A stretch of DNA of 64,000 bases. It comes from Clostridia bacterium. Its GTDB lineage: Bacteria; Bacillota; Clostridia; Christensenellales; UBA1242. The stretch covers positions 1-64,000 of the forward strand of contig JALOBO010000004.1 of assembly GCA_023228225.1 (NCBI GenBank), given 5' to 3'. Positions 40,288-49,496 of the stretch are shown here, in pieces. A program made the position numbers and the translations under genes. The notes beneath the pieces are model-generated. The model saw nothing but the letters and a program-made list of their open reading frames with translations. It did not search any database and had not been told where the DNA came from. The first letter of the stretch is position 1. Every line of letters begins with the position of its first letter.

Positions 40288-40770
40288 ATGGCATTAGCGA
40301 ACAGACATGACGATATTCATTGTTGGCATTGTGGATTGATAATTAAGAAGGCGGTATACGAAAAGTTGCCGAAGAATTTTTATGGTCACAGTAATGTAAT
40401 AGGGTGGGAACCTGTAAATGGTGGTGACAGTCATACATGTGCAGAGCGTGAAGCGTATATTGCAAAAATAAAGAATGATCCTAATTGGCAGAAGATACAA
40501 GAAATAGTTGCCGCGCAGTTAGCAATAGGAAATAAAACGATTGAGTCGGTTAACGAAGAGATTGCGGCAAAAGAAATATGTTCAGTTGATTTTAATGGAG
40601 TAAGTATAAAAGCGGGTGATAAAGTTGTTTGTATTTTTGGTACGAAGTTAAGGCATTCGGTAATTGAAAAAGTACTTACGCCGGGATGTGTAAAGATAAA
40701 AGGATTATCAGCAATGATATTAGGAATGAATTGTATTAAGAGTTCCACAATAAATTCGATTGTCTTATAA
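40288..40770 (+). CDS. Hypothetical protein with CxxC start
   Basis: 160 residues. HCWHCGLIIKK near the start and a later Cys/His (DSHTCAER) may bind zinc. The C-terminal part is a small beta domain (VSIKAGDKVVCIFGTKLRHSV). G-rich codons. First gene right of the origin-like region. Confidence 0.85.
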   Translation: MALANRHDDIHCWHCGLIIKKAVYEKLPKNFYGHSNVIGWEPVNGGDSHTCAEREAYIAKIKNDPNWQKIQEIVAAQLAIGNKTIESVNEEIAAKEICSVDFNGVSIKAGDKVVCIFGTKLRHSVIEKVLTPGCVKIKGLSAMILGMNCIKSSTINSIVL

Positions 40771-40776
40771 GATATT

Positions 40777-41073
40777 ATGGGTCCTAAACAAATAAAAGTG
40801 GATTACAAAATACATTCGCAAGAACGATATTTAGAACGGTTTAAAAAGTCAATGAATGATTTAGATTATATCGAATTATGCGAAATTGGTAAAGATGATA
40901 GTAAAGGATTCCTTTTGGAACAAGTTAAAAGAGGTGCAAAAAGGAAAGTTGTATTATTCAATGGAGATTACGTTTGGTGTGTATTCTCTGGTAAAAAAAG
41001 AATATTGAAAACTGTTTATGTTGTTCCGATTAAAGTATTGAAAAGAATTAAAACGAATATTGATATTTTATGA
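40777..41073 (+). CDS. Hypothetical basic protein, 98 aa
   Basis: Starts KVDYKIHSQERYLERFKK and continues VVLFNGDYVWCVFSGKKRILKTVYVV. The layout recalls small DUF4258/RelE-like folds, but key residues cannot be checked. Stop overlaps the next start. Confidence 0.8.
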   Translation: MGPKQIKVDYKIHSQERYLERFKKSMNDLDYIELCEIGKDDSKGFLLEQVKRGAKRKVVLFNGDYVWCVFSGKKRILKTVYVVPIKVLKRIKTNIDIL

Positions 41074-41939
41074 TTAAGAAAAAAACATACAACAGCAAAT
41101 CGTATGTGTTAACGAACGATGGCGACCTTAAAAAAGGTGATAAAGTATTTCCTATTATGTATGGTACAAGTTGGGATTTTAATGAAACACGTTCTGGTTT
41201 TCCATATGAACCGCATATTGTTGAATCTGTTAAAAAAGGAATCGTATATACTGATTGTGGACATGGAGAACGGGAATGTTATTTTACAATGTTAAGTGCA
41301 CCCAAACATATTTCAGAGTTAAAGCAATCTGAATTATTCGATAAAATATTTGCGCCGATATTCAAAATGAAATTGGATTTTGAAGAGCATCGTGATTATA
41401 AAATGATTCTTGACGAAGGAAAAGGAAAGCCGTACATCTTTATACCACACATATATAAAGATATTGATAAAGAAATTGACCAAGCAATTGAAACTTTCAA
41501 AAAAGAACAACCTGCAGAGTATTACAGAGATATTTATACAAGTGTATGGAATGTACGTGACAAGATTCTGAAAGAACACGATATGGTAAGATCATTCAGT
41601 ATGCCATATTTTAGTGTAAACTTTACGGATACTTATATTGGAGTTTATCTTGATTATGTTTTAACAGAAAGATGTTACAATTCTGGACTTGATTCTTTTA
41701 AAGAAGATTGCAATAAACATTATATTAAGTTTTATGACAATTCTGATATTGAGATATCTGAATATTTATCTAAAGAATTTAGGACAAGTTTTTTTTCAAA
41801 AGCGACAAGTTCTTATTGTACGCAAGAATCGCGGATGTTATCTTATACTGAAACAATTGCAATGCGAAAATACTTTGATGATATTAATGTCATCATTGAT
41901 AAAGAATTTGGAATAATGACTTACAAACCTAAAAAATAA
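41070..41939 (+). CDS. Hypothetical protein, 289 aa
   Basis: Soluble, charged, mixed fold; the N-terminal GDLKKGDKVFPIMYG segment is beta-like and the middle is helical. Unknown. Confidence 0.88.
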   Translation: MIKKKTYNSKSYVLTNDGDLKKGDKVFPIMYGTSWDFNETRSGFPYEPHIVESVKKGIVYTDCGHGERECYFTMLSAPKHISELKQSELFDKIFAPIFKMKLDFEEHRDYKMILDEGKGKPYIFIPHIYKDIDKEIDQAIETFKKEQPAEYYRDIYTSVWNVRDKILKEHDMVRSFSMPYFSVNFTDTYIGVYLDYVLTERCYNSGLDSFKEDCNKHYIKFYDNSDIEISEYLSKEFRTSFFSKATSSYCTQESRMLSYTETIAMRKYFDDINVIIDKEFGIMTYKPKK

Positions 41940-41945
41940 CGAATC

Positions 41946-42251
41946 ATGATTGATGAGATAACTGAAAATTCAATTATTAAGTATTTGAAACTTTACAAGC
42001 AAAATGAAATAAGTCTCGAATATGCAACTCGATGTTTAGCAACAGTAATGAATAATGCTATATCGGCATCGAAAGAACGACAAGAAGAAAAATCGCGTAA
42101 CGATTCTTGGGAAATGCGTAAACAAATGCAAAGAACAGTTGAACAAAATTGTGATCATCATTATGGACGTAAAGAATGGTACGGTCCATGCAGTTATACA
42201 GAAACATGTACGAAATGTGGTCATCAAAATGATGGTTATGAAAGAGATTAA
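41946..42251 (+). CDS. Hypothetical protein with C-terminal zinc knuckle
   Basis: 101 residues. Helical start; ends CDHHYGRKEWYGPCSYTE, then TCTKCGHQN, a plausible four-ligand zinc site. Confidence 0.85.
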   Translation: MIDEITENSIIKYLKLYKQNEISLEYATRCLATVMNNAISASKERQEEKSRNDSWEMRKQMQRTVEQNCDHHYGRKEWYGPCSYTETCTKCGHQNDGYERD

Positions 42252-42271
42252 TAAGTAACAAATTAAAGAAT

Positions 42272-42451
42272 ATGAAAGTAAAAATTTTTGATGCAATGGG
42301 AATTTCATCATTGGAATGTAAAGTTAACGAATGGTTAGCCAGGAATTCTGAGTTTGAGATATTGCAAAAAGATGTAACCCAATCATCTAATCATAACGGT
42401 ACGCATCTTCACATTACAATTTGGTATAACGAAAAGAAAAAAGAATCATGA
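42272..42451 (+). CDS. Hypothetical protein, 59 aa
   Basis: The pattern FDAMGISSLECKVNEWL...HLHITIWY is typical of small sporulation-protein-Cse60-like domains. TGA stop overlaps the next ATG. Confidence 0.78.
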   Translation: MKVKIFDAMGISSLECKVNEWLARNSEFEILQKDVTQSSNHNGTHLHITIWYNEKKKES

Positions 42452-42726
42452 AAGTAACAACAATTACATGCGATTGCTGCGGTGCAAAAATCGAAGGCAA
42501 ATCTTATTATGAAACAATGGTTCAGTTAAAGATTTCCGCAAAAACAAATAGCGATTCTGAACCGGAGCAACAAAGAAATAATTACGCTATTGATTATGAG
42601 TTATGTCCGAAGTGCTACAGCAATTATTGGAATGAAATTCGATTTGTTCTTGGTAACATGCGAAAACATAAAGAATGCTTAGATAATATTGTTAATGTTA
42701 TTGCAACTTATAAAGAAAAGAAATAA
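42448..42726 (+). CDS. Zinc-ribbon protein, 92 aa
   Basis: CDCCGAKIEGK and LCPKCYSNYW give two Cys pairs. Overlaps both neighbours. Nucleic-acid or protein binding is plausible. Confidence 0.85.
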   Translation: MKVTTITCDCCGAKIEGKSYYETMVQLKISAKTNSDSEPEQQRNNYAIDYELCPKCYSNYWNEIRFVLGNMRKHKECLDNIVNVIATYKEKK

Positions 42727-43268
42727 TGAAGAAATATTTTCAGATAATAAATTCCACAGTGCATAAACATTTTGATACATGTGAAGATGCTATTATTTAT
42801 ATCAATAAGCATAAATTAAAACCGTATGAAACTATTAAAGGTTTTGTGCCAGAGTTTATAATTAGAGAATACTCTGAAAGAGACCATGTTTACGGAATAG
42901 AAGCAACAGTTGTAAGCAATGAGGTAAAAGAAAAATGTTTGAATCAATTCATAACAGAAATTGAAAATAATCCAGATGTTAGTGATAATACTATGTCTCA
43001 TAGCATACCAGACCTTTTGACATATGCTAAAGGATTAAAGTTTCAATTAGATAATCTTATACCTATTATTGCAAAAACTGATTACAAGCCATGTAACGGT
43101 ATAGGATTTGAAATCCAACGTAAAAAGGAATATCCGTTATACTTAATGAAACGTGAATGCGGTGACATTTTATTTAATCATACGCCTTCTTGGGGTAGGA
43201 ATGTACATCACAGAGGCAATACTTTAGCAAACGAACAAGATTTAATTAAAGCATTTAATTTAGAATAG
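42726..43268 (+). CDS. Hypothetical protein, 180 aa
   Basis: N-terminal alpha/beta region and a C-terminal GDILFNHTPSWGRNVHHRGN segment. Unknown. Confidence 0.85.
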   Translation: MKKYFQIINSTVHKHFDTCEDAIIYINKHKLKPYETIKGFVPEFIIREYSERDHVYGIEATVVSNEVKEKCLNQFITEIENNPDVSDNTMSHSIPDLLTYAKGLKFQLDNLIPIIAKTDYKPCNGIGFEIQRKKEYPLYLMKRECGDILFNHTPSWGRNVHHRGNTLANEQDLIKAFNLE

Positions 43269-43270
43269 TT

Positions 43271-43699
43271 ATGAAAGATTTTACAAAATTTGTAAACATA
43301 GCAGAAGAAAAGCAGAAAGAAATTGCAAATTTAAAAACTGCTAATGATGAAAAGTTAAAAGCAGAGAAAATAGAGATGCAAAGATTAGAAGAAGAAAAAG
43401 TCAAATTAGAAGAAGAAAAAGTCAAATCAATTGCAGATAAAGTTTTTAGCGAATTAGAAATTGATGTTGAAAACGCTGCGAAACGTGGTGAAAGATCATG
43501 TGTTATTTACTCCGTTAATGAAAAGCAATTTTACCATACTGGAGATTTTAAAACAAAGGTATACATTGCAATTGAAAAATTATTAGATGCTGATGGCGTC
43601 AAACATAAAACGATATACAGAACAGTTGAAGATCTGGGATACGGCGATTGTTATGTACGAGAAGATGAAAGTTACGCAGATTTAACTGTTTTATTTTAA
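43271..43699 (+). CDS. Coiled-coil protein, 142 aa
   Basis: Residues 10-60 form a Glu/Lys coiled coil with a repeated LEEEKVK heptad pair. The C-terminal 80 residues are compact. Unknown. Confidence 0.85.
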   Translation: MKDFTKFVNIAEEKQKEIANLKTANDEKLKAEKIEMQRLEEEKVKLEEEKVKSIADKVFSELEIDVENAAKRGERSCVIYSVNEKQFYHTGDFKTKVYIAIEKLLDADGVKHKTIYRTVEDLGYGDCYVREDESYADLTVLF

Positions 43700-43709
43700 A
43701 ATTTATAGT

Positions 43710-44075
43710 ATGAACGATTTAACAAAAGCATGGCTTTGGTGGGAATCATTGCCGATTCAAAATTTACAAGACATGTCTGACAGTTGGGTGGGATACTGCT
43801 CAAAGTATGGAATATCTAACATATACGGTGCAACTGACGAAGAAGTTTTACATATGTGGGAAGTTGAACAAAAAGCAATTAAAGTAGGAACATTAATTAA
43901 AACACCTGCTGCAGCATACAGTATTGATAAATACGAAGTATATGTTCATGGTGAAGTTGTAAGTATTATATGTGAGCATATCGAAGATAACGAAGAAGTT
44001 CCTGAACAAATTATTGTAAAATTGGAAACTGGCGATTATATGCCAATTGACCGCAAACTTTTAATCATAAGATAA
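43710..44075 (+). CDS. KTPA-module protein 1
   Basis: 121 residues. The C-terminal 65 residues (VGTLIKTPAAAYS...IIVKLETGDYMPIDRKLL) align with the N-terminal module of the next gene. The N-terminal part (WLWWESLPIQNLQDM) is similar to small phage domains. Confidence 0.85.
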   Translation: MNDLTKAWLWWESLPIQNLQDMSDSWVGYCSKYGISNIYGATDEEVLHMWEVEQKAIKVGTLIKTPAAAYSIDKYEVYVHGEVVSIICEHIEDNEEVPEQIIVKLETGDYMPIDRKLLIIR

Positions 44076-44076
44076 T

Positions 44077-44481
44077 ATGAAAGCGGGAGACAGAGTTAAA
44101 ACACCTGCTTGGGTTGCAATAACAGATGCTAGTGATTATTTATTTGGCAGAATTGAAAGTATCAAAACAGAGGAATGTTTAGATGGCACGATTTTTGAAA
44201 AAATAATGGTGAAGTTTGAAAACGGACAAACATTGCCATGTTTAAGAGAAGAACTTACAGAAATTAAAGAACCATTAATTGATGCTAATTTTTATCGACT
44301 CGTTCGGTCAACTTTAAAAATTGTTCCGAAGGCATATGACATGCATGGACAAAATTTTAATTGTGACTGTCATCTTGAAATAACAGATAAAAGTTATTCA
44401 ACTGTTGCAAATAAATATGGCATATCATTAATGCACGCAAAAGAATGTATCGAAACATTATTCGGATTTAATGAAAAATAA
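44077..44481 (+). CDS. KTPA-module protein 2
   Basis: 134 residues. Starts AGDRVKTPAWVAI...IMVKFENGQTLPCLREEL, the same module as in 43710 but at the other end. A helix-turn-helix-like end (YSTVANKYGISLMHAKECIETLF) may bind DNA. Confidence 0.85.
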   Translation: MKAGDRVKTPAWVAITDASDYLFGRIESIKTEECLDGTIFEKIMVKFENGQTLPCLREELTEIKEPLIDANFYRLVRSTLKIVPKAYDMHGQNFNCDCHLEITDKSYSTVANKYGISLMHAKECIETLFGFNEK

Positions 44482-44482
44482 A

Positions 44483-44623
44483 ATGGAAGAAAAGATTAGA
44501 GAAATTATTGAAAAAAGTGAATTGCATTATACTGCAGGTAAAATCATAGATGGTGAATCATTTGAACAAATGGTTAATGAATTAGTTGAATCGTTATTGA
44601 AATTACATAATGAAGAAGCATAA
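44483..44623 (+). CDS. Hypothetical helical protein, 46 aa
   Basis: Acidic helical protein starting one base after the previous stop and overlapping the next gene by 14 bases. Confidence 0.7.
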   Translation: MEEKIREIIEKSELHYTAGKIIDGESFEQMVNELVESLLKLHNEEA

Positions 44624-44858
44624 AAGAGTTATTCATATTGATAATCAGGAATGGTTCTGGTGGGTAGGTTCGGGTCGATTTGGTGAAGCAACACATGTAA
44701 CCATAAGTTCACCTGATAAAAAGTTTTTCAAAATTGATGCAAGAGAAGTTGCAACGGATTTAATGTATGTTGGTGTAGAAGGTTTATTTCCAACTGCTGT
44801 AAAACCATCAAGCGTTAAAGATTACATTATTGCAAAATTAAAGGTATGTGCGAAATGA
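44610..44858 (+). CDS. Hypothetical protein, 82 aa
   Basis: VIHIDNQEWFWWVGSGRFGEATHV start; compact. Ends at an ATGA overlap. Confidence 0.8.
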   Translation: MKKHKRVIHIDNQEWFWWVGSGRFGEATHVTISSPDKKFFKIDAREVATDLMYVGVEGLFPTAVKPSSVKDYIIAKLKVCAK

Positions 44859-45187
44859 CAGAGTTGATTGCACGGGCTGAAAAATTCACAAAAGAAATGA
44901 AGTCACGAGTTGTAACAAAAACTAAAATTCAATTAGGTGACCATGTTACAATAGGATTTATGCATACTGCTCATTGGTGTCCAAAAGAACGTGAAGCCTT
45001 TACCGGAATTTATTACCGTTGCATTGGAATAACGCCGTTTACATTGCAAGAAGAAAGAAACGGTAAAAGAATTACGCTTACACAAAAGGAAGTTGATAAA
45101 GCAATAAATTGTCATTACTGGATAGGTGATTGCTATTGGCATATTGAAACTAAAAATTATAAAACTTACGGAACAAAACAAGTATGA
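44855..45187 (+). CDS. Hypothetical protein, 110 aa
   Basis: ATG 44855 chosen for the ATGA overlap (44846 is possible). Trp/His-rich C-terminus. Unknown. Confidence 0.8.
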   Translation: MTELIARAEKFTKEMKSRVVTKTKIQLGDHVTIGFMHTAHWCPKEREAFTGIYYRCIGITPFTLQEERNGKRITLTQKEVDKAINCHYWIGDCYWHIETKNYKTYGTKQV

Positions 45188-45630
45188 AAAAATTACAAAG
45201 TAATATAAGTGACTTAATAGGTCCAGAATACGGCACAATTGATTTGCAATGTGTAGAGATTATTGAGGCGATGAATTCATTACCTGGCGTAATGACAATC
45301 GAAAGTTGCTGTGGGCATGACAAAACGCCGTTCAGAATTTGGTTTTACGCTAATGTAACAAATGAAGGATTGTTCTTTTTAACCAGATGTGCAGACAGAA
45401 GATACTGGCAATACGGTGATGACTGGCGAATTGAATTATCTGTTGGCGATACTTACAGAGATGACATATTACCAACCACATTTTGTTTAACAAGTATAAC
45501 TGTCAAAGGCGATGAGGCACATTTGCAAATCAAAGATCTTGTGGATAATATGAATTATCATTTGAATCATAAAAACTTTATGGACGGTTTTGATTTGGAT
45601 TACAAAAATTTCAAATATGTTGAAATATGA
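45184..45630 (+). CDS. Conserved phage protein with SCCGH motif
   Basis: 148 residues. MTIESCCGHDKTPFRIWF is a pattern I recognise across phages and distantly in TYW3-like proteins. Function unproven. Its TGA stop overlaps the next ATG, and the next gene is clear, so this TGA is a real stop. Confidence 0.8.
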   Translation: MKKLQSNISDLIGPEYGTIDLQCVEIIEAMNSLPGVMTIESCCGHDKTPFRIWFYANVTNEGLFFLTRCADRRYWQYGDDWRIELSVGDTYRDDILPTTFCLTSITVKGDEAHLQIKDLVDNMNYHLNHKNFMDGFDLDYKNFKYVEI

Positions 45631-45791
45631 GAAGATCGTGGAATAACTTCTGGTTTAAATGGCATCGAACGCCATGCAATGAAATTGTATTTGGTAGCAG
45701 TTCATGCGATTATAAAAAGTTCAGAACACAAAGGTTAATCAATATTTTGTTAATTGCAACTGCGTGTTTAATTTTATATAAAGTATTATGA
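45627..45791 (+). CDS. Small Trp-rich single-TM protein
   Basis: 54 residues. Basic, Trp-rich start (RRSWNNFWFKWHRTP), C-terminal membrane segment INILLIATACLILY. Coupled to both neighbours by ATGA. Confidence 0.75.
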   Translation: MRRSWNNFWFKWHRTPCNEIVFGSSSCDYKKFRTQRLINILLIATACLILYKVL

Positions 45792-46030
45792 TAACAAACA
45801 AAGACGGACAAGAAATTCGATTAATCACAATTGCTGATTTATGCAGATTCTGCATGAACAATGGACATGACAGTCATAAAATAGTTTGGGATGACACAAT
45901 TGCAATTCCTAGAAGACGAGGTTACGTAGGAACGTGTGCAAACAAAGCGCCAGGTTGTGATGGTTTTACACACGCTGAAACGTGTCCAATCTGGACTAGT
46001 TTGCAAAATGTAATTTGTTTAAATGTGTAA
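45788..46030 (+). CDS. Cys-rich hypothetical protein, 80 aa
   Basis: LCRFCMNNGHDSHKIV and three later Cys in TCANKAPGCDGF...CPIW suggest zinc binding. Confidence 0.82.
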   Translation: MITNKDGQEIRLITIADLCRFCMNNGHDSHKIVWDDTIAIPRRRGYVGTCANKAPGCDGFTHAETCPIWTSLQNVICLNV

Positions 46031-46034
46031 ACTT

Positions 46035-46394
46035 ATGGAAATAGAAGAAAAAAAGAAATTGACTTATAATCTTGAAAGAACACATCTTGATGGGTTTATA
46101 TGCAATTATCAATACAGATTCCGGACAACACAATGGCTTGAAAGTGTTGATAACATAGAATACTTTGGCATTGACCATGATTCATATAAACAAAAATTAA
46201 TTGATACGTTAGTTGGTGAATTTAGAATTGCATTAAACGCTGCTGTTTTTGGAGATCCTGCAGGTAAAGATTATGCCAATTATATGAAAGAACAAAAGCA
46301 GAATATTCCACCACCTACACCGCCAGAAGATAGATTTCTAAAAGAAGGCAAAGAACCCGAGAAGCCAAAAAACTTTGATAAATATAAACTATAA
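46035..46394 (+). CDS. Hypothetical protein, 119 aa
   Basis: ATG 46035 preferred over 46023 because it clears the previous stop. Helical, with a Pro-rich C-terminal tail (PPPTPPEDRF). Unknown. Confidence 0.8.
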   Translation: MEIEEKKKLTYNLERTHLDGFICNYQYRFRTTQWLESVDNIEYFGIDHDSYKQKLIDTLVGEFRIALNAAVFGDPAGKDYANYMKEQKQNIPPPTPPEDRFLKEGKEPEKPKNFDKYKL

Positions 46395-46398
46395 TGAT

Positions 46399-47358
46399 AT
46401 GATATTACCTAAAGAATTAAAAGTAAGAATTCGCAAAGATGGAAGTAAAACTCCATTGGGATTTATAACTTATGTCGATGAGAATGGAAAGATTCGAGCT
46501 GAAAAATCTTGGTCATCATGGGGCGATAAAGAAATTCCAGTAATAACAAATGAACCATCAAAAGGATTCAAACTTGCAGGATTAACACAAAGATCTGCAG
46601 ATTGGTTTGGTTCAGGAAGAACTATGTTTTACATTATTCATCCAAAAGGTTTTGAATTTGAAATAACTGCTGATAATTTATTTGCACTTATGGGTTTTCA
46701 TGACATCATAAAAGGTGAAATCATGGGTGAATTGGTTTTAGTTTGGGACAAGTTTTCATTATCTTTAATATCTGTTGAATCTTCAGATTATGAAAAATAT
46801 AAAGAACAAACGTCAACAATAACATCAGGCATTGTTGCAATGAAAGATTTGATACCTGGGCATGTGTATTCAGATAGAGAAGGAACAACAAAATTTGTTT
46901 ACATCGGTAATTACTATTTGTTATTAACAGGATGGGAATACGTTAGAGGAACAGAAGTTATAAGTGAAGATGCTGCAAGACGTAATAGATGGGAAGTTAC
47001 TGAAGTAACAACAATTCATCCTGAAAAGTTTCACATGTTTAGGAATAAACGAAAATACAATGATGGCAGATGGGAATACATGTGTTGCAAAACAAAGAAA
47101 TGTTTCGATACAGGTAAGACAGATAAAGTTATTTCAATTGATGAAATGAATACTTACATTACAAAACAATCAGATAAATGGTATTCAGGAATAAGAGCAA
47201 ACCATTACAATGCTGCATGCATATGGGAATCGAAACCAACTGACGAAATTATTGCAAAATATGTAACGGAAGGATCTGAAGAAAACACATTGGTCCGTAA
47301 AATCGTTGATAAACCGCATAAAGTATATGTTGAAAAAGATTGTAAAATTATAAGATAA
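46399..47358 (+). CDS. Hypothetical protein, 319 aa
   Basis: ATG 46399 (MILPKELKVRIRKDG) chosen. The N-terminal VRIRKDGSKTPLGFITYVDENGK... to SWSSWGD resembles a recurring phage domain of unknown role. Beta-rich throughout. Confidence 0.85.
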   Translation: MILPKELKVRIRKDGSKTPLGFITYVDENGKIRAEKSWSSWGDKEIPVITNEPSKGFKLAGLTQRSADWFGSGRTMFYIIHPKGFEFEITADNLFALMGFHDIIKGEIMGELVLVWDKFSLSLISVESSDYEKYKEQTSTITSGIVAMKDLIPGHVYSDREGTTKFVYIGNYYLLLTGWEYVRGTEVISEDAARRNRWEVTEVTTIHPEKFHMFRNKRKYNDGRWEYMCCKTKKCFDTGKTDKVISIDEMNTYITKQSDKWYSGIRANHYNAACIWESKPTDEIIAKYVTEGSEENTLVRKIVDKPHKVYVEKDCKIIR

Positions 47359-47362
47359 GATT

Positions 47363-47872
47363 ATGACGAATACTGATGTATTTAAAGTTTTGTTATGTTC
47401 ATATGGATATGACAGAAATATAAAAATTGAATCGTACAGAGGAGATTCTGGCGAATTAGGATATTCTGTTTATGCAGAAAACAAAACCGGTGATTCATAT
47501 AATGAGATTTGCTGCGAAAATTTCATGTTTCATGTTTATTTGATTTTAAAATTCATGAAAGAAAATAATGTGGGATTTAAAAGCGATTATTGGAGTTATC
47601 CTACAAAATATGTTATTGATGATAATTCACGTAACAATATAATTGCGAATCTGGATGAACGAGATACGCAATTAGCAAAAGATTTAGAAGAATTGTCACC
47701 AGTAATAAAATGGCGCGATGATAATAACCCATGCATTAATTGCAAAATAAATAAGCATGACCATTGGGATGACATACACTATAATTGTGAATTGTGTCAT
47801 ACAAACAGTTGTGAATTATTGAAAAATTTTCAAAATGAATATAGAAAAATATTAAGTAAACGAAATACATAA
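47363..47872 (+). CDS. Hypothetical protein with C-terminal Cys cluster
   Basis: 169 residues; the C-terminal NPCINCKINKHDHWDDIHY, then CELCHTNSC, has five Cys and several His, suggesting zinc binding. Confidence 0.85.
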   Translation: MTNTDVFKVLLCSYGYDRNIKIESYRGDSGELGYSVYAENKTGDSYNEICCENFMFHVYLILKFMKENNVGFKSDYWSYPTKYVIDDNSRNNIIANLDERDTQLAKDLEELSPVIKWRDDNNPCINCKINKHDHWDDIHYNCELCHTNSCELLKNFQNEYRKILSKRNT

Positions 47873-47876
47873 GCAA

Positions 47877-48113
47877 ATGGAAGATAAATTAGAGAAAGCG
47901 TTAGAATCATTAGAAGAATGGGAAAATATTAAATACAGAATGAAAGAAGAAGGTTTTCATTATTGTTTTAATGGATATTCAAGTTGGAAAGAAATTAATG
48001 ATGCTGAATTTCAAAAATTGAAAGATGAATACATTGAATCTGCAAAACGTTTAGAATATTATGTAAAAGCAAAGGTTATAGAAACAAGAATGCAAGTTAA
48101 GTTATTAAGTTAA
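47877..48113 (+). CDS. Hypothetical helical protein, 78 aa
   Basis: Coiled-coil-like, acidic start. Unknown. Confidence 0.8.
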   Translation: MEDKLEKALESLEEWENIKYRMKEEGFHYCFNGYSSWKEINDAEFQKLKDEYIESAKRLEYYVKAKVIETRMQVKLLS

Positions 48114-48127
48114 AATTCAGAATAAAG

Positions 48128-48388
48128 ATGAGTGTATTATCATGTAATAGAAATGAATGCGGTAATGTAATGTGCGATACGTATATAGAGGGTATCGGAT
48201 ATGTTTGCCGTGAATGCCAAGAAGAATTCAAGTTATATTTGCAAAAAACAAATATTAATGTTGAATATGAATATGACATTGTAGTTGCATTAAATATCTT
48301 TATGAGTATTCCAAAAGGAAGGTATTCTGATAGTGAAGAAATGACAGTCGATAAATTTTTTAGTAAACACACACGTAATAACGATTAG
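48128..48388 (+). CDS. Zinc-ribbon protein, 86 aa
   Basis: CNRNECGNVMCDTYIEGIGY and VCRECQEEF form a ribbon-like Cys array; helical C-terminus. Unknown. Confidence 0.83.
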   Translation: MSVLSCNRNECGNVMCDTYIEGIGYVCRECQEEFKLYLQKTNINVEYEYDIVVALNIFMSIPKGRYSDSEEMTVDKFFSKHTRNND

Positions 48389-48389
48389 T

Positions 48390-48632
48390 ATGGCTTGGTT
48401 TAAAGTAGGAATATATGTAGGTGACAAATTGAAAGTTGATTTGTCAGAATGGTCTGATGAACATAAAAAAGAATTGCAATCATATCAACAAGATGGATGG
48501 CTTGTTATACGTAAAGTTAAACAGTACAGAAGTAATTCAAGTTTTCAATTCGAAGGACAGCCCGATGAAAAAATTGAAAGGACGTATGCATTCAATTCAT
48601 GTGATATTTTAGAAATTAAAAGAGGATTATAA
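48390..48632 (+). CDS. Hypothetical protein, 80 aa
   Basis: Small alpha/beta protein; one base after the previous stop. Unknown. Confidence 0.8.
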   Translation: MAWFKVGIYVGDKLKVDLSEWSDEHKKELQSYQQDGWLVIRKVKQYRSNSSFQFEGQPDEKIERTYAFNSCDILEIKRGL

Positions 48633-48654
48633 GATAATTCTCAATAACTTTTTA

Positions 48655-48668
48655 GAATATATAAAACA
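48655..48668 (+). promoter_or_regulatory. Weak AT-rich promoter before the IPTLDE cluster
   Basis: GAATATATAAAACA upstream of the first protein with the shared N-terminal module; resembles the elements before homing endonucleases. Confidence 0.4.
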
Positions 48669-48679
48669 AACTAAATCAT

Positions 48680-49120
48680 ATGAACAAAAGAATACCAAGT
48701 CTTGACGAACACATTAATGAAAGTATTAATGAAGCAAGCAAAGACTTCGACGTAGAAAAATGGTGGGATAATCTAAAATCGGTTCCTGCATTAATAGTTA
48801 AAAATAAATGGAATTCGCTAGGTGGCAAGATTGGAATGACATCCGCAAGTTTTTGTACATGTAAGCCTTCTAGCAGAGAAGAACACAGTAAAAATCCTGA
48901 TGTTGATTTTGGCGGATTCGGTGGTAAAGGATGGGAATTATTTTATACATGTGGCGCATCAAAAACGTTAGACAAGTTACCTACTTGGCGGCCTTTAACA
49001 TATACATGGGATGTAAATTCAAGAGAATATGTAATTTTTGATAATTGGGACGACATAAAAGACTGGCTATCAGATATAGACAATCAAACTATATATGTTT
49101 GGAAACATCCTAGACAATAA
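48680..49120 (+). CDS. CTS-like module protein 1
   Basis: 146 residues. The N-terminus MNKRIPSLDEHINESINEA is the module shared by eight neighbours, followed by an unrelated body (WWDNLKSVPALIV..., GGFGGKGWELFYTC). The module resembles T4 capsid-targeting sequences, where the head protease cuts after (L/I)xE; here INE-S and INE-A fit. I infer packaging into the head with removal of the tag. Confidence 0.8.
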   Translation: MNKRIPSLDEHINESINEASKDFDVEKWWDNLKSVPALIVKNKWNSLGGKIGMTSASFCTCKPSSREEHSKNPDVDFGGFGGKGWELFYTCGASKTLDKLPTWRPLTYTWDVNSREYVIFDNWDDIKDWLSDIDNQTIYVWKHPRQ

Positions 49121-49139
49121 TAAAATAAGTATATCGAAA

Positions 49140-49490
49140 ATGAAACAAAGAATACCTACATTAGATGAACACATTAATGAAAACATTAATGAAGCAAGCA
49201 AAGAATGGATTGTGAGTGCAAATAACGGCGAACCGATGTTATTAAGATATTTCGGCAAAACATGGCCGTGTATTGCATTTATGCACAAAACATATGAACA
49301 ACCAGGAAACCAAATTGTTCCTAACATGATTGTTGGACGAGACAACAACGGTAAAAACCCATCAGCATCACTTAAAACTGATGATCTTACAGTAGATGGC
49401 GTTAAATCAATTTTAAGACAAGGAATCAGTACGCCTTGGCCAACCGATGCGCAAATCATTGAGTTCGTTGGCTTAATTCAAAAAAAATAA
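49140..49490 (+). CDS. CTS-like module protein 2
   Basis: Start at 49140 because the module MKQRIPTLDEHINENINEA begins there. Body of about 95 residues (EWIVSANNGEPMLLRYFGK...), unrelated to its neighbours. Two candidate cleavage sites (INE-N, INE-A). Confidence 0.8.
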   Translation: MKQRIPTLDEHINENINEASKEWIVSANNGEPMLLRYFGKTWPCIAFMHKTYEQPGNQIVPNMIVGRDNNGKNPSASLKTDDLTVDGVKSILRQGISTPWPTDAQIIEFVGLIQKK

Positions 49491-49496
49491 TTAGGA

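Noticed and set aside
40777..41073. Toxin of a toxin-antitoxin pair
   Set aside because: The RelE-like appearance is weak and neither neighbour looks like an antitoxin.
45184..45791. Possible TGA read-through after the SCCGH protein
   Set aside because: A well-formed gene starts at the overlapping ATGA with a basic Trp-rich start and a membrane segment, so TGA acts as stop here.
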